Source of the DNA: Aphelenchoides besseyi
Lineage: Eukaryota > Nematoda > Chromadorea > Rhabditida > Aphelenchoididae
Direction of reading: 5' to 3'
Assembly (NCBI GenBank): GCA_024699855.1
Contig: JAMPIQ010000001.1
Coordinates: 2,418,001-2,482,000 of the forward strand
Length of the DNA: 64,000 bases
Under the pieces are notes generated by a model, which worked only from the letters and a program-made list of their open reading frames with translations, had not been told where the DNA came from and did not search any database. The position numbers were made by a program, and so were the translations under genes. This document shows positions 40,510 through 52,821 of this stretch, in pieces (positions within the stretch are counted from its first letter, which is position 1; every line of letters starts with the position of its first letter).

Positions 40510-41191
40510 CTGAAATAAAGAAGTTAACACGGAGAGTAAGCTCCCAATCATCGAATACCTCTTGGTTTTAGCATTGATAAGAACTTAAAATACTTTTTCT
40601 ATTTCAAACAAAAGTAAAACCAACGTGTCCAACAAAAAATTTTTCTTTTTAACGCGCCCTTGAGTTTGCGAACACAAGTCGGCAATCGGGTCGATATCCC
40701 TTCAGAGTATTTGGACAATAAGAGAAAGTTAAAACCTTGTTTTGTCCAAAACTCTACAGGATATTACAAGTGACGGTCAATCAATGTAAACTACCTTCAG
40801 ATCGTTTCCTCTTGTAGAAAACAACATCGTCGTATCTGTGTCACTTGTCATTGTTTCGAATTCGTCAGAAAACGGATGACCGTGCTGTTACGTATTCAAC
40901 TGATGTCCGTAACCGATAATTCCGCCACTCCGTCCGCCACGTGTTCAAAAACAAGTAAAAGTTTCAACGTGGAAGACCTTGCTTTCGGGTTATGTAACTG
41001 CATGGCGATTGAAGGTCTAAAAAAGCAACTCAAATGACGTGTGAACTATTTGAAACTGAAAAAACAACGAGTCGCGAACACATGTTTTATTAGTCCGAAC
41101 AAAACAAATGGGACAATTAGCAGGTACTGAGAGACCAACAAATTTCTTCCTTCCGCTTTCAACTTTTTTGCTTTCGTACTCAATGATTTAA
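40510..41191. other. Divergent promoter region
   Basis: Head-to-head space between the BPNT2-like gene and the multipass membrane gene. No ORF or repeat supported. Confidence 0.4.
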
Positions 41192-42195
41192 ATGACATCA
41201 ATAGCCGGGCCAAATGGAGTTATTCGATCTGTTCGTACTACTCAACAAGGCTACAGATTGTTGTATCCACTTGATTGGACGACTTTGAAAATAGTGAAAT
41301 GGGATCTTAGACATTCGGTCCTGATTTTCCTAGCTCTATGGTATCTATCTGCTGTATTGATTTTGGCATTTGAAGAGAAAGCCGATCGAATTGATCGAGC
41401 AGAATTTGAAAGATTGGTTGCTCATAGACGCTCCACATTCCTGGAAGCTTTGCGTTGGTTAAATCTTAACATTGTGAATCCTAACATTTATGCTTCAGTA
41501 CATTAATGAGTTTAGAATGTTGATTCAGCTGAATGGCGTCAGAGTGTTATGCAACTACTCGAATGGCATGGAGAAGATCATAAGAATCGATACTCACGAA
41601 CAAGACCTTTTGGTCATCTGTTTCTATTGATGACAACATGCGGCGATGAAATAAGATCTCGATTATCATCAACGGCCCAAATTCTGATAATCTTGTGGAC
41701 TCCACCAGCTGTAATCCTATACTACACGTGTATTTGGCGACTTTCTAAGTGGATCTATGCATTGCGCTATCGACTGCAATGTCTAGTCGTTGTACTCTTT
41801 TTCATTTCATTTAGTTCCTATTCTTCTATCCACCTATCTAATGACTTCAATTCCATCATTCAACATTTGTTTCACTGGACAATGTTTCTTTTCAATATAA
41901 GACTCGTGAAGTAAGTTGATCCGACTGCTTGACTCAAGATTAATTGCATTTTAGCGAAATACAATCGAATACCCTACTCTTGATTGTGCTTCATTGTTCG
42001 TTTTGGTCGATTATTATGACGGGAATTAGACATTATAATCGATGGAGCGATCAAACTCGCAGCCATTGGATGACTTTTGTAAAACACAATCGACAACCTG
42101 CTCTTAATCAGCGTTCTTTAATTTATCAATTTCAAGAGGAGAAGTTCGCGAATCGTTTATATTCACTTTTTTGGGATGATCCCGTATCAGTGTGA
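41192..42195 (+). CDS. Multipass membrane protein, unknown family
   Basis: ATG at 41192 (MTSIAGPNGVIRSVRTTQQG). A 42-bp intron at about 41473-41514 removes an in-frame stop and joins LNLNI to NVDSAEWRQSVMQLLEWHGE. A second intron near 41911-41954 joins IRLVN to EIQSNTLLLIVLHCS. About 305 residues. Hydrophobic segments: VLIFLALWYLSAVLILAF, ILIILWTPPAVILYYTCIW, LVVVLFFISFSSYSS, LFHWTMFLFNI and LLLIVLHCSFWSIIM, so about five membrane spans with a cytosolic-looking basic loop. No motif of a known receptor, channel or transporter was recognised. Its stop is 27 bases from the stop of the convergent FKBP gene. Confidence 0.6.
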
Positions 42196-42221
42196 AGTTT
42201 TATTTGATTTGAAAACCGAAA

Positions 42222-43549
42222 CTACAACTCGTCTTTTTCAAAAAGCGGTAAAATTCGTGGAGCTTCCTGCAACACATGATCGGCCGAATCTTGTTCTTCG
42301 AAGCTGACTACTCCGTCGTTGTTAAAGTCCAATATCCACGCAACACCCGGATCTCGGCCTCGTTGTTTCTTCGATTGTTTTGATTCAACTGCATTGCTAT
42401 TCTTTGCTTTTTCCATCTCATCAAGATCACGCTGCATAACCTTTTCGAATTCGGCGTAATCGATTTTGCCATCGCGATTCACATCAAAATACCTATAAAA
42501 CTCTTAACTGTCAACTGTAGTCCACGTACTTGATGTAATAGCGAACAGCCAAAACATCGTCGATATCTTCGTTTCTCCAAGTTTTTCCAAAATCTTTTCT
42601 TTGTCTTTCCAACCAATTTAGCAACTAAACCTAATGATTCGCTCAAAGTATTGGTACTGACAAACCTCATTTTGTGTCAAACGGGTATCGTTATTCATAT
42701 CCATGTATGTGAATTGATTTCGAATTGTCCACTTTTCCACGGTCAACATCTCGATGTCAAACCTTAACCAGTGCTCGTCGTTAGGGATGTGTCTGTAATT
42801 AGTAATGCAATTTAAAGATAAGCCAATTGGGGAACCTACTTCCAGACTTTACTTTTGTTTTTTCGGCTCAGTCTGTACGGAACGTTGATTTTCCTCAATT
42901 CTTGATCGCACATTCCACGTAAACCTAGATCATTGGATACCTTAAATGCCTTTGTCTTTTTGTACCTTTGTCGAGTCCTGGAATGACCATTCCGGTGCCC
43001 AATTGGATTTTAATTGGACCTCTGCCGTATGTTTGATCAAATTTCTTTCCGTCTTCCAGGAAACCTTTGTAATGAAAAGTAACAAAGTCTAAGCGTTTTG
43101 CTTCTCGTGGACAGTTCACCGGAGCCCAAACTTTCTCAACCTTAAACTCAATAAGTATGTCTGTTCATTGTTTATTACCTTAATATCCAAAGGACCTCCA
43201 TTGCTAGCTTCTTCCACTGAAATGATTTCCACATTAAACATTAATTGCGTTCGCATAAACATCATACGAACATTGTAACTTACGTGCTCTTATTTGTGCT
43301 GGAGACATGGGGTTTCCTTCTCCTCTTATTTCAATGACCTAAAAACAACGTTTACATATGTCAATAGAATGGTTAGAATACCGGAATCGATTCTTCCGAT
43401 TTGCGGCCTAAAGCAGCCCCACCATCCATTTGATCGACTCCCGCATTCACAAACGATAAGAAGACTACAATACAGAAAATGAGTGATCATAATGGGACGA
43501 TTGTCATACCGCTAAAGTAGAAAACTGAAATCCATATAGAAATGTGCAT
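42222..43549 (-). CDS. ER FKBP-type prolyl isomerase with EF-hands and KDEL
   Basis: Starts MHISIWISVFYFSVFLSFVN, a signal peptide split by intron 1. The FKBP domain includes RLDFVTFHYKGFLEDGKKFD, QLGTGMVIPGLDKGLRGMCD and RKINVPYRLS. It is followed by EF-hand regions: TYMDMNNDTRLTQNE and the canonical loop DVNRDGKIDYAEF, plus DFNNDGVVSFEE. The protein ends EKDEL, a classical ER retrieval signal. This is the layout of FKBP7/FKBP14 (C. elegans fkb-3/4/5 group), folding helpers for collagen and other secreted proteins. Exons near 42500-42660 need care because several frames are open. End (TAG) at 42222. Confidence 0.9.
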
Positions 43550-44281
43550 TTTTGGAAGTCGAGCGAGGATCACAGAATGCCGAACGAAGACAATGGGATA
43601 GAAGAGAAGGACGCGACAGTTCGAACTCTCGAGTCTCGCGCGCAATGTCGAGGAATGGGCAAATAGGAGCGGTCTTCTCGTGCTACCCGACTACTTCAAT
43701 TGACCTTGTGCGGCTATCCAATTCATCGCACCGTCGTCTTGTGTCTCCAACAATCGAAATAACCACTCTTATCGTCATCCGTCTTCCGCTTCGATTTCAA
43801 CGGTCATTTTGACAATTTAAACCGCAGAATCGGGTCAACGGAATTCATTTCATTTCTGTTGATGAGCACTACAGCCAAAAAACAACTCATTTATCTTCTC
43901 AAGAAGTGTAAGTCTTGTGTGTAACTTGAAAAACATTTGCACATAAAATTAACGTGAACACCAAAATTTGCCAAAGTCACAAAAACAATAGAGCTGATTA
44001 TTTTTAAGGTTGAAGAAAAGTTTAGTTTTCACGTATGCTTACCTTATTCGTAGGACTGGTCACAATCCGGTTTGCAAAGGCTTAAGCTCAAACACTGAAA
44101 TTGAAGGTCTCTAAGCGCTCGCCGGATCTCTACACCAATTGTTTGGCGTTCTTATTTCAACAGCGATCGATCTTACTACACGTGAAAAATGGTCAATGTA
44201 ACTCATTACTTCAAATCATTGACTGATTTACATTTAACCATTTGATTGTTTTGTTTGAGTTGAAAATTGGAGCTTTCAGAG
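43550..44281. other. Divergent promoter region
   Basis: Head-to-head space between the FKBP and LITAF-like genes. No convincing ORF apart from short unsupported ones. ATG of the LITAF-like gene follows TTTCAG at 44279 by two bases. Confidence 0.4.
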
Positions 44282-45057
44282 ATGAGCCATTCGCCACCTC
44301 CCGCTTATACGGAGAAAGCAGCCCAAATTTCGGTTCCCAGTGAGTTTCCTCCGTTGCCGAACTTCGAACAAGCACAAACTCAACCAACTGCTCCTCCAGC
44401 AAACGCCTATGTTCCTCAATTAAACAATCCACAGCCCACTCCAAATCAGCCCAACGAACCGCATAGTCATTCGCATGTCAGTGCAAGTACCGGATCTTAT
44501 GGACCGTTTCCAATCGAAATGGATTGTCCATATTGTCGCGTACGTTGATTGCTTGTTTGTTATTAGAATAGGAAGACGAAGATCTTTTTGTTTACTTCAA
44601 AGTGTGAATCATGTGAAGTGAATCAAAGTTTGTTCCGTCTTTTTCATCGTCCACTGAAACGGTAACCAATCTAACGATATTTTTAGAAACACATTGTCAC
44701 AAAATGCACGATGGTTGCCGGAACTGTAAGTTGATTTTGAAGAAACAACCTCATTTGTTGTGCTTTCAGTTGCCGTGGATTATTATGGCCGTATGTTTTC
44801 TGATGGGTTTTTTTCTCGTGGTGCCTTTTTTTCTTTGTTGTAAGCTTTCAATCATACTGATGGAATCATACATGACGATGTTTAGGTGTTCCGTTCTGCG
44901 TTGATTCGTGTCTCGATGTATTGCATTCTTGTCGTAAGTCCGATAGTGAAATGATGTACACTAATGATGTTTATTTTCGCTTCCTGCAAACGCAGTATCG
45001 GTCGTTTCAGTCGCTTATCTTGAGCATTACGAGGTATTCCCGCTCATAACCATTTAA
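44282..45057 (+). CDS. LITAF-domain membrane-associated zinc protein (C-terminus unclear)
   Basis: Exon 1 encodes a Pro/Gln-rich N-terminus with PPAY (MSHSPPPAYTEKAAQISVPS), as in LITAF/SIMPLE, where it binds NEDD4-type ligases. The LITAF domain follows over small exons: DCPYCR, KHIVTKCTMVAGT, LPWIIMAVCFLMGFFLVVPF and FLCC, then VPFCVDSCLDVLHSC. LITAF proteins bind zinc through two CxxC knuckles flanking a membrane-inserted helix and act at late endosomes. The second knuckle should read HxCPxC; here HSC is followed by a donor and the best acceptor gives LSVVSVAYLEHYE without another CxxC. Either the true last exon is missed or this copy is altered. The 3' part is duplicated at 46691-47090. 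Confidence 0.75.
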
Positions 45058-45232
45058 GCAAACGCATATAACTCCGAAATTAGAACGACCAGTAACTTCC
45101 ATCCGAGAAGAATTCTTTCAGCCGTCGAACTTCCGTTAGTGTTATTCCCATTTTTGAGTCTCTTATTTATATTTTCACTCATTTTTTACAATAAACTGCA
45201 GAATCTATCAGATCGTTGAGCTGACTGAACAG
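44834..45232 (+). repeat. Segmental duplication copy A (3' end of LITAF-like gene)
   Basis: About 399 bp, from the end of the membrane-helix exon through the last exons to beyond the AATAAA near 45190, closely matches 46691-47090 in the same orientation. Differences are scattered point changes, roughly one in twenty by eye. Both copies end at exactly the same bases, CTGACTGAACAG. Confidence 0.9.
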
Positions 45233-45300
45233 TACAAATATTTATTCGTTTCAATCATCAAATCAACAATAAAATGTGAACAAAAAAAGGATGATTAACT

Positions 45301-45660
45301 GCTGATGATGCGAATACTTCGACCGCTCTTTTCATTCGCTCCAGTCCTGAGCGATTCGATTCCAGTTGGTGCCCAACGTTCTTTCCATGTCCTTACGCCA
45401 TCGATCAGCCGGTCTTCCAGTTGGTCGTTTGTAACCCCAAGGCCTCCAGAATGTGCTTCTAGTTGCCCAGCGGTTGTCCGTTCGTCTTGCAACATGACCA
45501 GCCCATCTAAACTTACATTGAAGCATCTTCCACCGCGTTTTTGAATTGTGTTTTTGCTCGAATTTCCACACTTCGAACTTCGTCTCGCAATCAAATCCCA
45601 AGAAGTCTTCGTTCCATTGCTCGTTGTTTTGTTGTCAATTTGGTTCGTTCAATTTTCCGC
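45301..45660 (-). mobile_element. RTE-type non-LTR retrotransposon remnant (C-terminal end of ORF2)
   Basis: On the minus strand the reading TKQRAMERRLLGI, stop, LRDEVRSVEIRAKTQF, then after a frame change FRWAGHVARRTDNRW, FWRPWGYKRPTGRPADRW and NWNRIAQDWSE matches the familiar RTE/BovB-like ORF2 C-terminus. It contains at least one in-frame TGA and one frameshift, so it is inactive. Only the extreme 3' end is present, as expected for a 5'-truncated insertion. It lies immediately after duplication copy A. Confidence 0.85.
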
Positions 45661-45990
45661 GATGCTTTCAATTGATACATGTCCGCACAGGTTTCTTCAC
45701 AAAACAAGCAAATGCCCGTTTGAAACTCGGCTTCAGACATTAGTTCGCCAACCATTGGAAATTTCATACGCAAGAAGCGTTGCTCCTTCAATTCTTTGAC
45801 CTACAAAACAAACTGTAGGTTAAAAAATTAAATACCTTAATTTGTCCAAAAGCATGTTTTGTTTGTAGATGCTTACAAACAATGTCGGCCAATTTTAAAC
45901 GACGGCTTTTTCCATAACTCGTCGTCTCTCAACTTTCTCGGGTTGATCGTCGCCAAACGTCTCGTTTTCAACGGCTTCTTCCAAGTACAT
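45603..45990 (-). CDS. Small chimeric ORF running into the RTE remnant
   Basis: ATG at 45990 follows TTTTTTCAG by two bases. Reading gives MYLEEAVENETFGDDQPEKV, then with an intron of about 110 bp (donor GTTATG, acceptor TTTTGTAG near 45800) joins ERRVKELKEQRFLRMKFPMV and AEFQTGICLFCEETCADMYQ. It then runs in frame into retrotransposon sequence KIERTKLTTKQRAMERRLLGI and stops. The CLFCEETC pattern hints at a small zinc-binding unit. Host-like exons plus an RTE-derived tail make this a fused or disrupted gene; whether it is expressed is unknown. Confidence 0.4.
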
Positions 45991-46690
45991 TTCTGAAAAA
46001 ATGATATAGACCATTCATAAGAAACCGCCCAACAACATCACACGAAATATGGAAATAACTCGCTAAACGTTCCCATTAATCGATACACTTTCATTCGCCG
46101 GTAGCGCACAACTGATAGATTTTAAAGTGGTTCAAATCCATTTACCTCATAGTATGATTAAAAAAACAACAAGAATGTCACGCGCTTGTAACTAATAACT
46201 AAAAATAAATAAGAGTGTGCGAAAGGAAAAGCGAACCAGTTATAAACACTAGTTGTTTATTTACAACATTAAAATGCTTTTCCGAATTTAGAATAATCAA
46301 AACCTGTATTCAAACTTGCAAAACAGACAGCAGTGCTGCGCTTCTACGTAGCGTTTCTAGAATTTGCTAACAACAAACACATCCTATGTAAGTGAGCCTA
46401 AACGTGAGCGCATATCGCCCAACCTACAAACAAAAAGAAAATTCATCGTATAGAACATGATGCCCTTAAACTCCATTCGATCGATAATGCCTTAGGATCC
46501 GAGAACCTAGAACGACCTACAACGCTCAATTGCACAAATTAAAACCCGGAAATTGATCACCCAAACACCAAAAAAATTGACCGTCAACACCACAAAATCA
46601 CAAATCGCACATCAAACAACCGACTGCTGAAATAGGACATTAAGTTTTGTTCGCTCTTTCTTTTTTTCTTTGTGGTCGTCCCCTGGTGTC
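45991..46690. other. Spacer between chimeric ORF and duplication copy B
   Basis: AT-rich, no ORF supported. It may hold the promoter of the chimeric ORF. No simple repeat or RNA gene recognised. Confidence 0.4.
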
Positions 46691-47090
46691 TTTGCTGTAA
46701 GTTCTCAATCATACTGATGGAATCATACACGGCGATGTTTAGGTGTTCCGTTCTGCGTTGATTCGTGTCTCGATGTATTGCATTCTTGTCGTAAGTCCGA
46801 TAGTGAAATGATGTACACTAATGATGTTTATTTTCGCTTCCTGCAAACGCAGTATCGGTCGTTTCAGTCGCTTATCTTGAGCATTACGAGGTATTTCCGC
46901 TCATACCCACTTAACCAAACGCGTATAACTTCCGAAATTAAAACGACCAGTAGCTTCCGTCCGAGAAGAATTCTTTCAGTCGTCAAACTTCCGTTAGGGT
47001 TATTCTCATTTTTGAGTCTCTTATTTATATTTTCACTCATTTTTTACAATAAACTGCAGAATCTATCAGATCGTTGAGCTGACTGAACAG
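46691..47090 (+). pseudogene. Duplication copy B: 3' fragment of LITAF-like gene
   Basis: Same orientation as copy A and about 1.86 kb downstream. It holds only the last two exons and the 3' untranslated region, including VPFCVDSCLDVLHSC coding sequence and the AATAAA-containing end, with no exons for the start or first zinc knuckle. It is therefore a gene fragment. A 99-codon open frame from 46778 crosses the former intron and is probably not translated. Confidence 0.8.
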
Positions 47091-48633
47091 TCGTGGAGAC
47101 TGTTTTTCATCTTAAACGACAATTCATTTAGAAAGAAAATGTCGTCACACAGAATACAAAGGACATATTCTCACCTTTCGATCAGTTGACGATGGGCGCG
47201 TCAAAGGAGCAAACAACAGGCGTTGTGTTTAATGGGTCGAAGGGCTGATGAAGGTCCCATCGGCACGCTTATCACGTATTTGACGAACATTTTAATTTCG
47301 GGTCTTCGACCCGCTTATCTTCTTTTCCTTTCGTTCTTGTACAATCACGACGCGCGTCCCGTAATTCCCATTTTTACGATTTCAATGAGTGAGTTTTAGT
47401 TGAAGTTGCAGAAAAGTTGAGGACCCCAATTATACGATCACAAATCAGTCGTCCTCCTCATCCATTCAAATGCTCCGCTCTGCACAATAATGACGACAAC
47501 TACGACAAAAGAATCGATTTATAAGATCGCATTGAACAGTAAGGTAGGTGGTAATCTCATTATCCGACAACTAATTTCCTCTTCTCAGTCTGTTTACCGC
47601 TCTTACTCTCTTGCAATCAAAAAGCTTCAAATCCACGGCTTTCGTTCTTAGTCTGCTCGATGTGATGTCTTTTGGCAAACGTTTCAAATTAGGCGATCAA
47701 CTTCGAACGAAAGAAGTTGCGGAATGCAGAGCATCGCAAGTTACACGAATTACAAGCCATTTTGTTTGTTTTGTGGGTGCGATCTGATCCGACCAATTCG
47801 ACGGATTCGAATCGCCGTTTCTTCTTATGTCTTTAATTTATGTGCATCAGAATTACTCTCGTCGACCTTCTCAAATTGGGGCGAATTTCGATTAGCCACG
47901 ATTTTGGTCGATTGCATTCGCGATGTCCGCATGATTTTGTTCGCGTGGAATGTCGTTCGGTTGGCGGCCAAATCTGCGAACAGTGTCGTTGGAGTGTTGA
48001 AGAGAATGAAATTCACATTTCTATTGGAGGTGTTGACTATTATTCATGGTTCACGATTCGGTCGCATTTCGGGGCGCAATTTTTCTTTATTCAATATTTT
48101 GATTGTTATTCACTTCGAAGTGGATGACGTTGTTGATTTTAATCAAAGTTGATGAACAGTCCCCACAGTCCTGATGCCCAAAGAAGAATCATCGATCGGT
48201 GATTAGAGTCGTTGCCCTTGAAGAGGGTCGTTTACTGCGCTCGGTTTACTACAAAATCGACTTGTTTGGCTCGTCGCTTTGACGTCAATGCGCGGTCTTC
48301 AGTTCGCCTTTCGAGGAGGTGGGGGCGAGAGTTTTTTGTTTGAAGTTGCGCATTTTAATTCGGGGGGTACCTGTCGTCTGAAATTATACACCGGAACGTT
48401 CGATTAACGAGCATTTGATCTTTCGGTTGCCATTTTTTGTTGTGCAAATGAACAGTGTTCGATTGTTACTGTACGATTTGAGTTGAAAAACTTGTAGTTT
48501 CCTACTCTTCAATTGCTTTCTTATTTAAGAGGAGACTAGAACGCGCAATCTTCCAGCTTTCATGTCTCTCCATTGAACTCACTTGTCGATATAAGTGGTT
48601 TTGTTTCAGTTAACGTGGTTGGTCGAATTGTCC
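47091..48633. other. Intergenic region upstream of IP3 3-kinase
   Basis: Contains short ORFs (for example ATG at 47490 with a possible two-exon reading MTTTTKESIYKIALNSK, and 47724-48152) without domains. Most is probably promoter and 5' untranslated sequence of the kinase gene. No repeat seen. Confidence 0.35.
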
Positions 48634-51600
48634 ATGGGGGCAAGTCAATCGGCTCGTCGTTCTCACGCGAACGAGAAAAACAGAGAGAAGGTCGTCAAAA
48701 ATGGTGTGAACGGAACGATTGCAGTAACTGAGCGGTCCGAGTCTCGTTTTCGACATTGTTGTTGTGTTAAATTTCCTCATCGATCTTCTCATGCTTGCCA
48801 GTTGGTTTTCTCGTTCACAAGCAGACTATAATTTTTCAATTAGATCGAATGGGACTGTCGATGCGTACGAACGTGAATTTCGAGAGCCATCAGTAAAACC
48901 GCTTTCGCAACAATCAAACTCTTGTCCAATTGAAAACTCGACACAATCGAATGATGACGTAGAACCGCCTACTATGCCGTCTGTTGGAGCGGCGCTTGTA
49001 AGCAGTGGATGGCGAAATGATTCGGTTAAACGAGTGCTTGGAGCAACACCATCAACAGATTCCAATGGTGCCTTTTACCATTCTGACGATTCACTTGCTG
49101 ACGAGCATCGACATTTTCATGGTTACAATTTGAGCGAACAAAGTGCGTTGAAAAGGTTGAATCGAATAATAAGAAGTTATTTAAAGGTCATGAAGTGTTA
49201 CAACAAATCATACGATGCTTTCCGTTCCCTTCGCCTCGTAACTCACCACGACCAACAACCAAGAAATCATTGGCTCGTACGGTTTCCAATGATCCCACCG
49301 CTTTACGATCCGACCATCAAATCCCCGAAGCACCGCAAACTGCCGATGCGTTCTTAGCGTCCAGTAACGGACCGTCGACTTGGATGCTACGAAAGAAACG
49401 TTTCAACGATCTTCTGCATCGAGTCAAAAGTCATGAAGCACCGGACGAACTGAACAGTCTCGGCTCAAGTACCTCGGCAACAACACTCTGCACGGACGAG
49501 AAATCGAGCACCAAAGCATTGGGAAAGTTGTGTAAGGTACGTGAAGCTTTTGCATTACTAACATCGTTCTATTAACCAAGCCATCCATTTTTGTTCGGAA
49601 AAGGGCGGGAAAATGTGAAGATCAAATAGTTCGTTTATAAATTCCTTCAACAAACTCTTCTGCTCATTTCCTTTTTGTTTACGCGCGAGAAGTGTGCGGA
49701 CAAAAAGTTTGCTTCTCGTCTCATCCACGATAAGCCGATGATCAGTCGAAAGTGACGGGTGTGTCCGTTGGTTTGTTGATAAAAATGCAGAGTGTATGCG
49801 AGAGTTTTTGCTTCGCGTCGGACGACAACTTCGGAACGGGGATTTTTACGACCGTCGATGCGAAAGACGTGAAGAGAAGTTGTCCACACACGAGAACCCG
49901 GCGAGCGATCAACACAGGCGAGAGTTTGGTTCCCGCAGCAAAACTGCGAATCACGATGTCGTTGCGTTTTGATCGTCCATTGACGTCGACACTTCTTGTC
50001 GTCGAAACCACAACGACCGAGATAACACGCGTTTTTCGACTTCACCATCGTGTCTTTCGAATGCACGTGCTGTTGAATGTCGCTTTTTACTCCCACTGCG
50101 CGAACTGTTTTTCATTCTCGAGCGAATCGTTCGCGCGACTTTTTGCGTTTCGTCGATACTTTTTCGAATCTTCAGAGGTTTTCGAGCGTTAACGCAATCA
50201 CGCTGGAGCGATTGAAAACCCGATCCGTCAGTCCACCACTAATTCGTTGGGCGCGTTTCATTCACGGCGAGAAACTTTCGGCCGGATTTCTTGGCGTCCT
50301 CAAAGAATCTCAGCGTGCATCCAAACGTGGACCGGACGTCGTGGTTCCGCAAAGGAATAATGTCGAAGGCCATCGGTCTGGACGGACCGAGAGATCTTCG
50401 GAATGGCGTGCGTGGTGTTGCGGTTGTCTGAATCGACGTCCACCGTCCTCGCCATCGACTCAAGAAAACACTCCAACAACACCGCCAATGACCGATCCAC
50501 AGCAACGAGCGAACGTTCCGTTTCGACGGGTCCTTCAATCCGGACTGCTACAAGTGAGTTGAAAGGACAAAATTTCGAGCTTGGAATTCGATTGACGCAA
50601 TAAGACGGCAGAAGAACGTTGTTTTGTCGAGTCATTAAACAAATTGAAATGGATGAGCAAGAGCGGAAAGGGTGGCGGGTCAGATTGAAGCGAAAATGCT
50701 CGCAGTTGAGCGAAAACGTTCGTCGGATAAACAGCAAACCACAAAAATGGATGGGTCGCTATTAACAAGTGGAGTTTGCGCAAATGTTAGTGTTCTTTTT
50801 AAGATATCGCTTGAGACTATGGCTGTAACAGCGTTACCGTTAGATTGCTGGTTAAAAGAACGATTAAAAAACTGGGTAAGTGTCAGAAAAATCGTTTAAA
50901 TTGACTTCGAACTTTCAACTGACAATCAACTTCTAGGTCCAATTGTCCGGTCATGAAGGTACAATTGTTCCCGCAAGTAATCACACACTGTGGAAAAAAC
51001 AACCTCCTAATAACACAAACGAAGCTCGTGCCTACACGGAAATCAAGGCCGATGATGCACTTCGTGGACTAACTCCGAAATTTTACAAAGAAATTACACA
51101 CAATGGTGACTGTAAGTTTTCGAAAACTGTTTGGATTCTAACGTATTCTTCAGCTTTTATTGAGATTCAAGATCTGTTGTCCCAATTTCCGAATACCGAG
51201 CAAAGAGCGATTATGGACATTAAGATTGGCTTCAGGTTTCCAGACGCTTTTAAGTGTATTGACAATTCGACGGTTTAGAACGTTCTTGGAGTCTGAAGTA
51301 AGCAACACGTCCAAACGAAACGATCTGTACAAAAAGATGATCAGCATCGATCCGAACGAACCGACGGACGAGGAACGTGCCGAAGAAGCGATTACAAAAG
51401 TAAGTTATCTTGTTTCCTTTAACCGTTTCCTTCATTGAACTTTTGTTTTAATTAACTGTTTCGTTTAATTAACGATTTTCAGTTGCGATACATGCAATTC
51501 AGAGAGCGTGAATCATCGACCGCAACCCTCGGCTTTCGAATCGAAGCCGCACAGGTCGGTCACGTCGATTGTTTTGACTTCTTTTAAACCCCAGAATTTG

Positions 51601-52010
51601 CAGCTTCCCGGCGGCAAATTGCAAAAGTCATTCCAGAAAGTGCGAACCGCTGAGCAAGTACTGGAAACATTGACATTGTTCTTTGGTGCTCGATCGGCAC
51701 AAATCAAACGTCAGTTGGCTGCTCGATTACGAGAAATACGATTGGGTATCGAGCAATCGGAGTTCTTTGCAACACATGAAGTGGTTGGTAGCAGTATTCT
51801 GATCGTTTTCGATGATGTTCGAACGAATGCGTGGATGATTGATTTCGCCAAAAGTATTGAGGTACCCAACGGTCTTCGACTCAACCACCGAAGATCCTGG
51901 GAGTTGGGCAATCACGAAGATGGATATCTTTATGGTTTAGATAATCTTATTGAGGTGAGTTTTTCAAAGCTGTTTCCGACTAAGCTTGTCTTCAGATTCT
52001 GGAACGATAA
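48634..52010 (+). CDS. lfe-2: Inositol 1,4,5-trisphosphate 3-kinase
   Basis: Phosphorylates Ins(1,4,5)P3 to Ins(1,3,4,5)P4, ending calcium signals. Exon 1 begins [15 protein letters not shown], a plausible N-myristoylation start. N-terminal exons are Ser-rich. The catalytic core reads [61 protein letters not shown] (the DxKxG motif), [37 protein letters not shown] and GFRIEA. Then come [27 protein letters not shown] and the metal-binding [10 protein letters not shown], ending DNLIEILER (TAA at 52010). Extra open exons with own ATGs upstream of the core (about 50340-50553 and [10 protein letters not shown] at about 50747) suggest alternative promoters. Which exons join 49535 to 50938 is not settled. 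Confidence 0.88.
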
Positions 52011-52821
52011 CCGCCGGTTTAGTCTTCGACCTCGAAAGTACAAAATTTGATTGAGATTATTCACGCGCTGGTTTCACTTCCCATTCTATGGTTCACGGGT
52101 ACCTTGTTCTTTGCATTTCTATTCATTTCCATACACGTGCTTATTCGTCTGTCATTTGAGTGTTTGGCATATTTACGCTGACCGTTGAGTTGATCTCCAT
52201 CTATTCGTTTACTGTCATTGATAGTCCCCGCTTCAAGCATTAAGCCTGTTGATTTGACACACGTGTACACTTTCGCATTCACGAATAAATCACACAAGTT
52301 TTCGAGTTTTAATTTCGAATCATCAACGAGTAAAAAACGAAATTGAATTTTGATATTTCTTTAGATAAAACTGACAGTCGCAAGTGAAACGTGAGAGGCG
52401 GTCCGCCTTCCAAGTGCGTCAAAGAGAATTGGAAATTTTGAAAATTCATGACAAAGAAGGAAAAACATTTTAAACCCTATGATGTCACTTCTGGAGTGAT
52501 GACTAAAACAACGAGATTGTCATCAAGTGGGTTTTGGGTCGACGATTAGCGATAGGAAGGGAGCTCGTCGAAGAAATTGTAATGAGTAGAAGTACAAAAG
52601 AATGCAAACAACGTTATTGCAGATGAAAATAAGTGAAGAAAGTTAGTCAAATTAGAAAAGATTAGGAAAACTCGATTAGCAGAATGCAATCCGCTTGAAG
52701 GGCAGCAAAAAAAGGATTTTGTTAACGAATTGAGCTTATCGATTTGGTTTGCTAGCTTCGGCAAACCGTAGAGAAAGAAACACTAGAGATCTACGCTTCT
52801 AATGGTCAGCAGTCGATTGAC
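52011..52821. other. Convergent intergenic region
   Basis: 3' ends of the IP3 3-kinase (AATAAA near 52283) and the Cys-rich membrane protein. No supported ORF. Confidence 0.45.

Noticed and set aside
41489..41506. An 18-nt intron (GTACATTAATGAGTTTAG) in the multipass membrane gene
   Set aside because: It would restore the frame, but a 42-bp intron using a donor 24 bases upstream (GTGAAT) and the same acceptor also restores it and matches the usual intron size here.
46778..47077. 99-codon ORF in duplication copy B as a new gene
   Set aside because: It reads through the former LITAF intron and 3' untranslated region and starts inside a coding exon, so it is best explained as a duplicated fragment.
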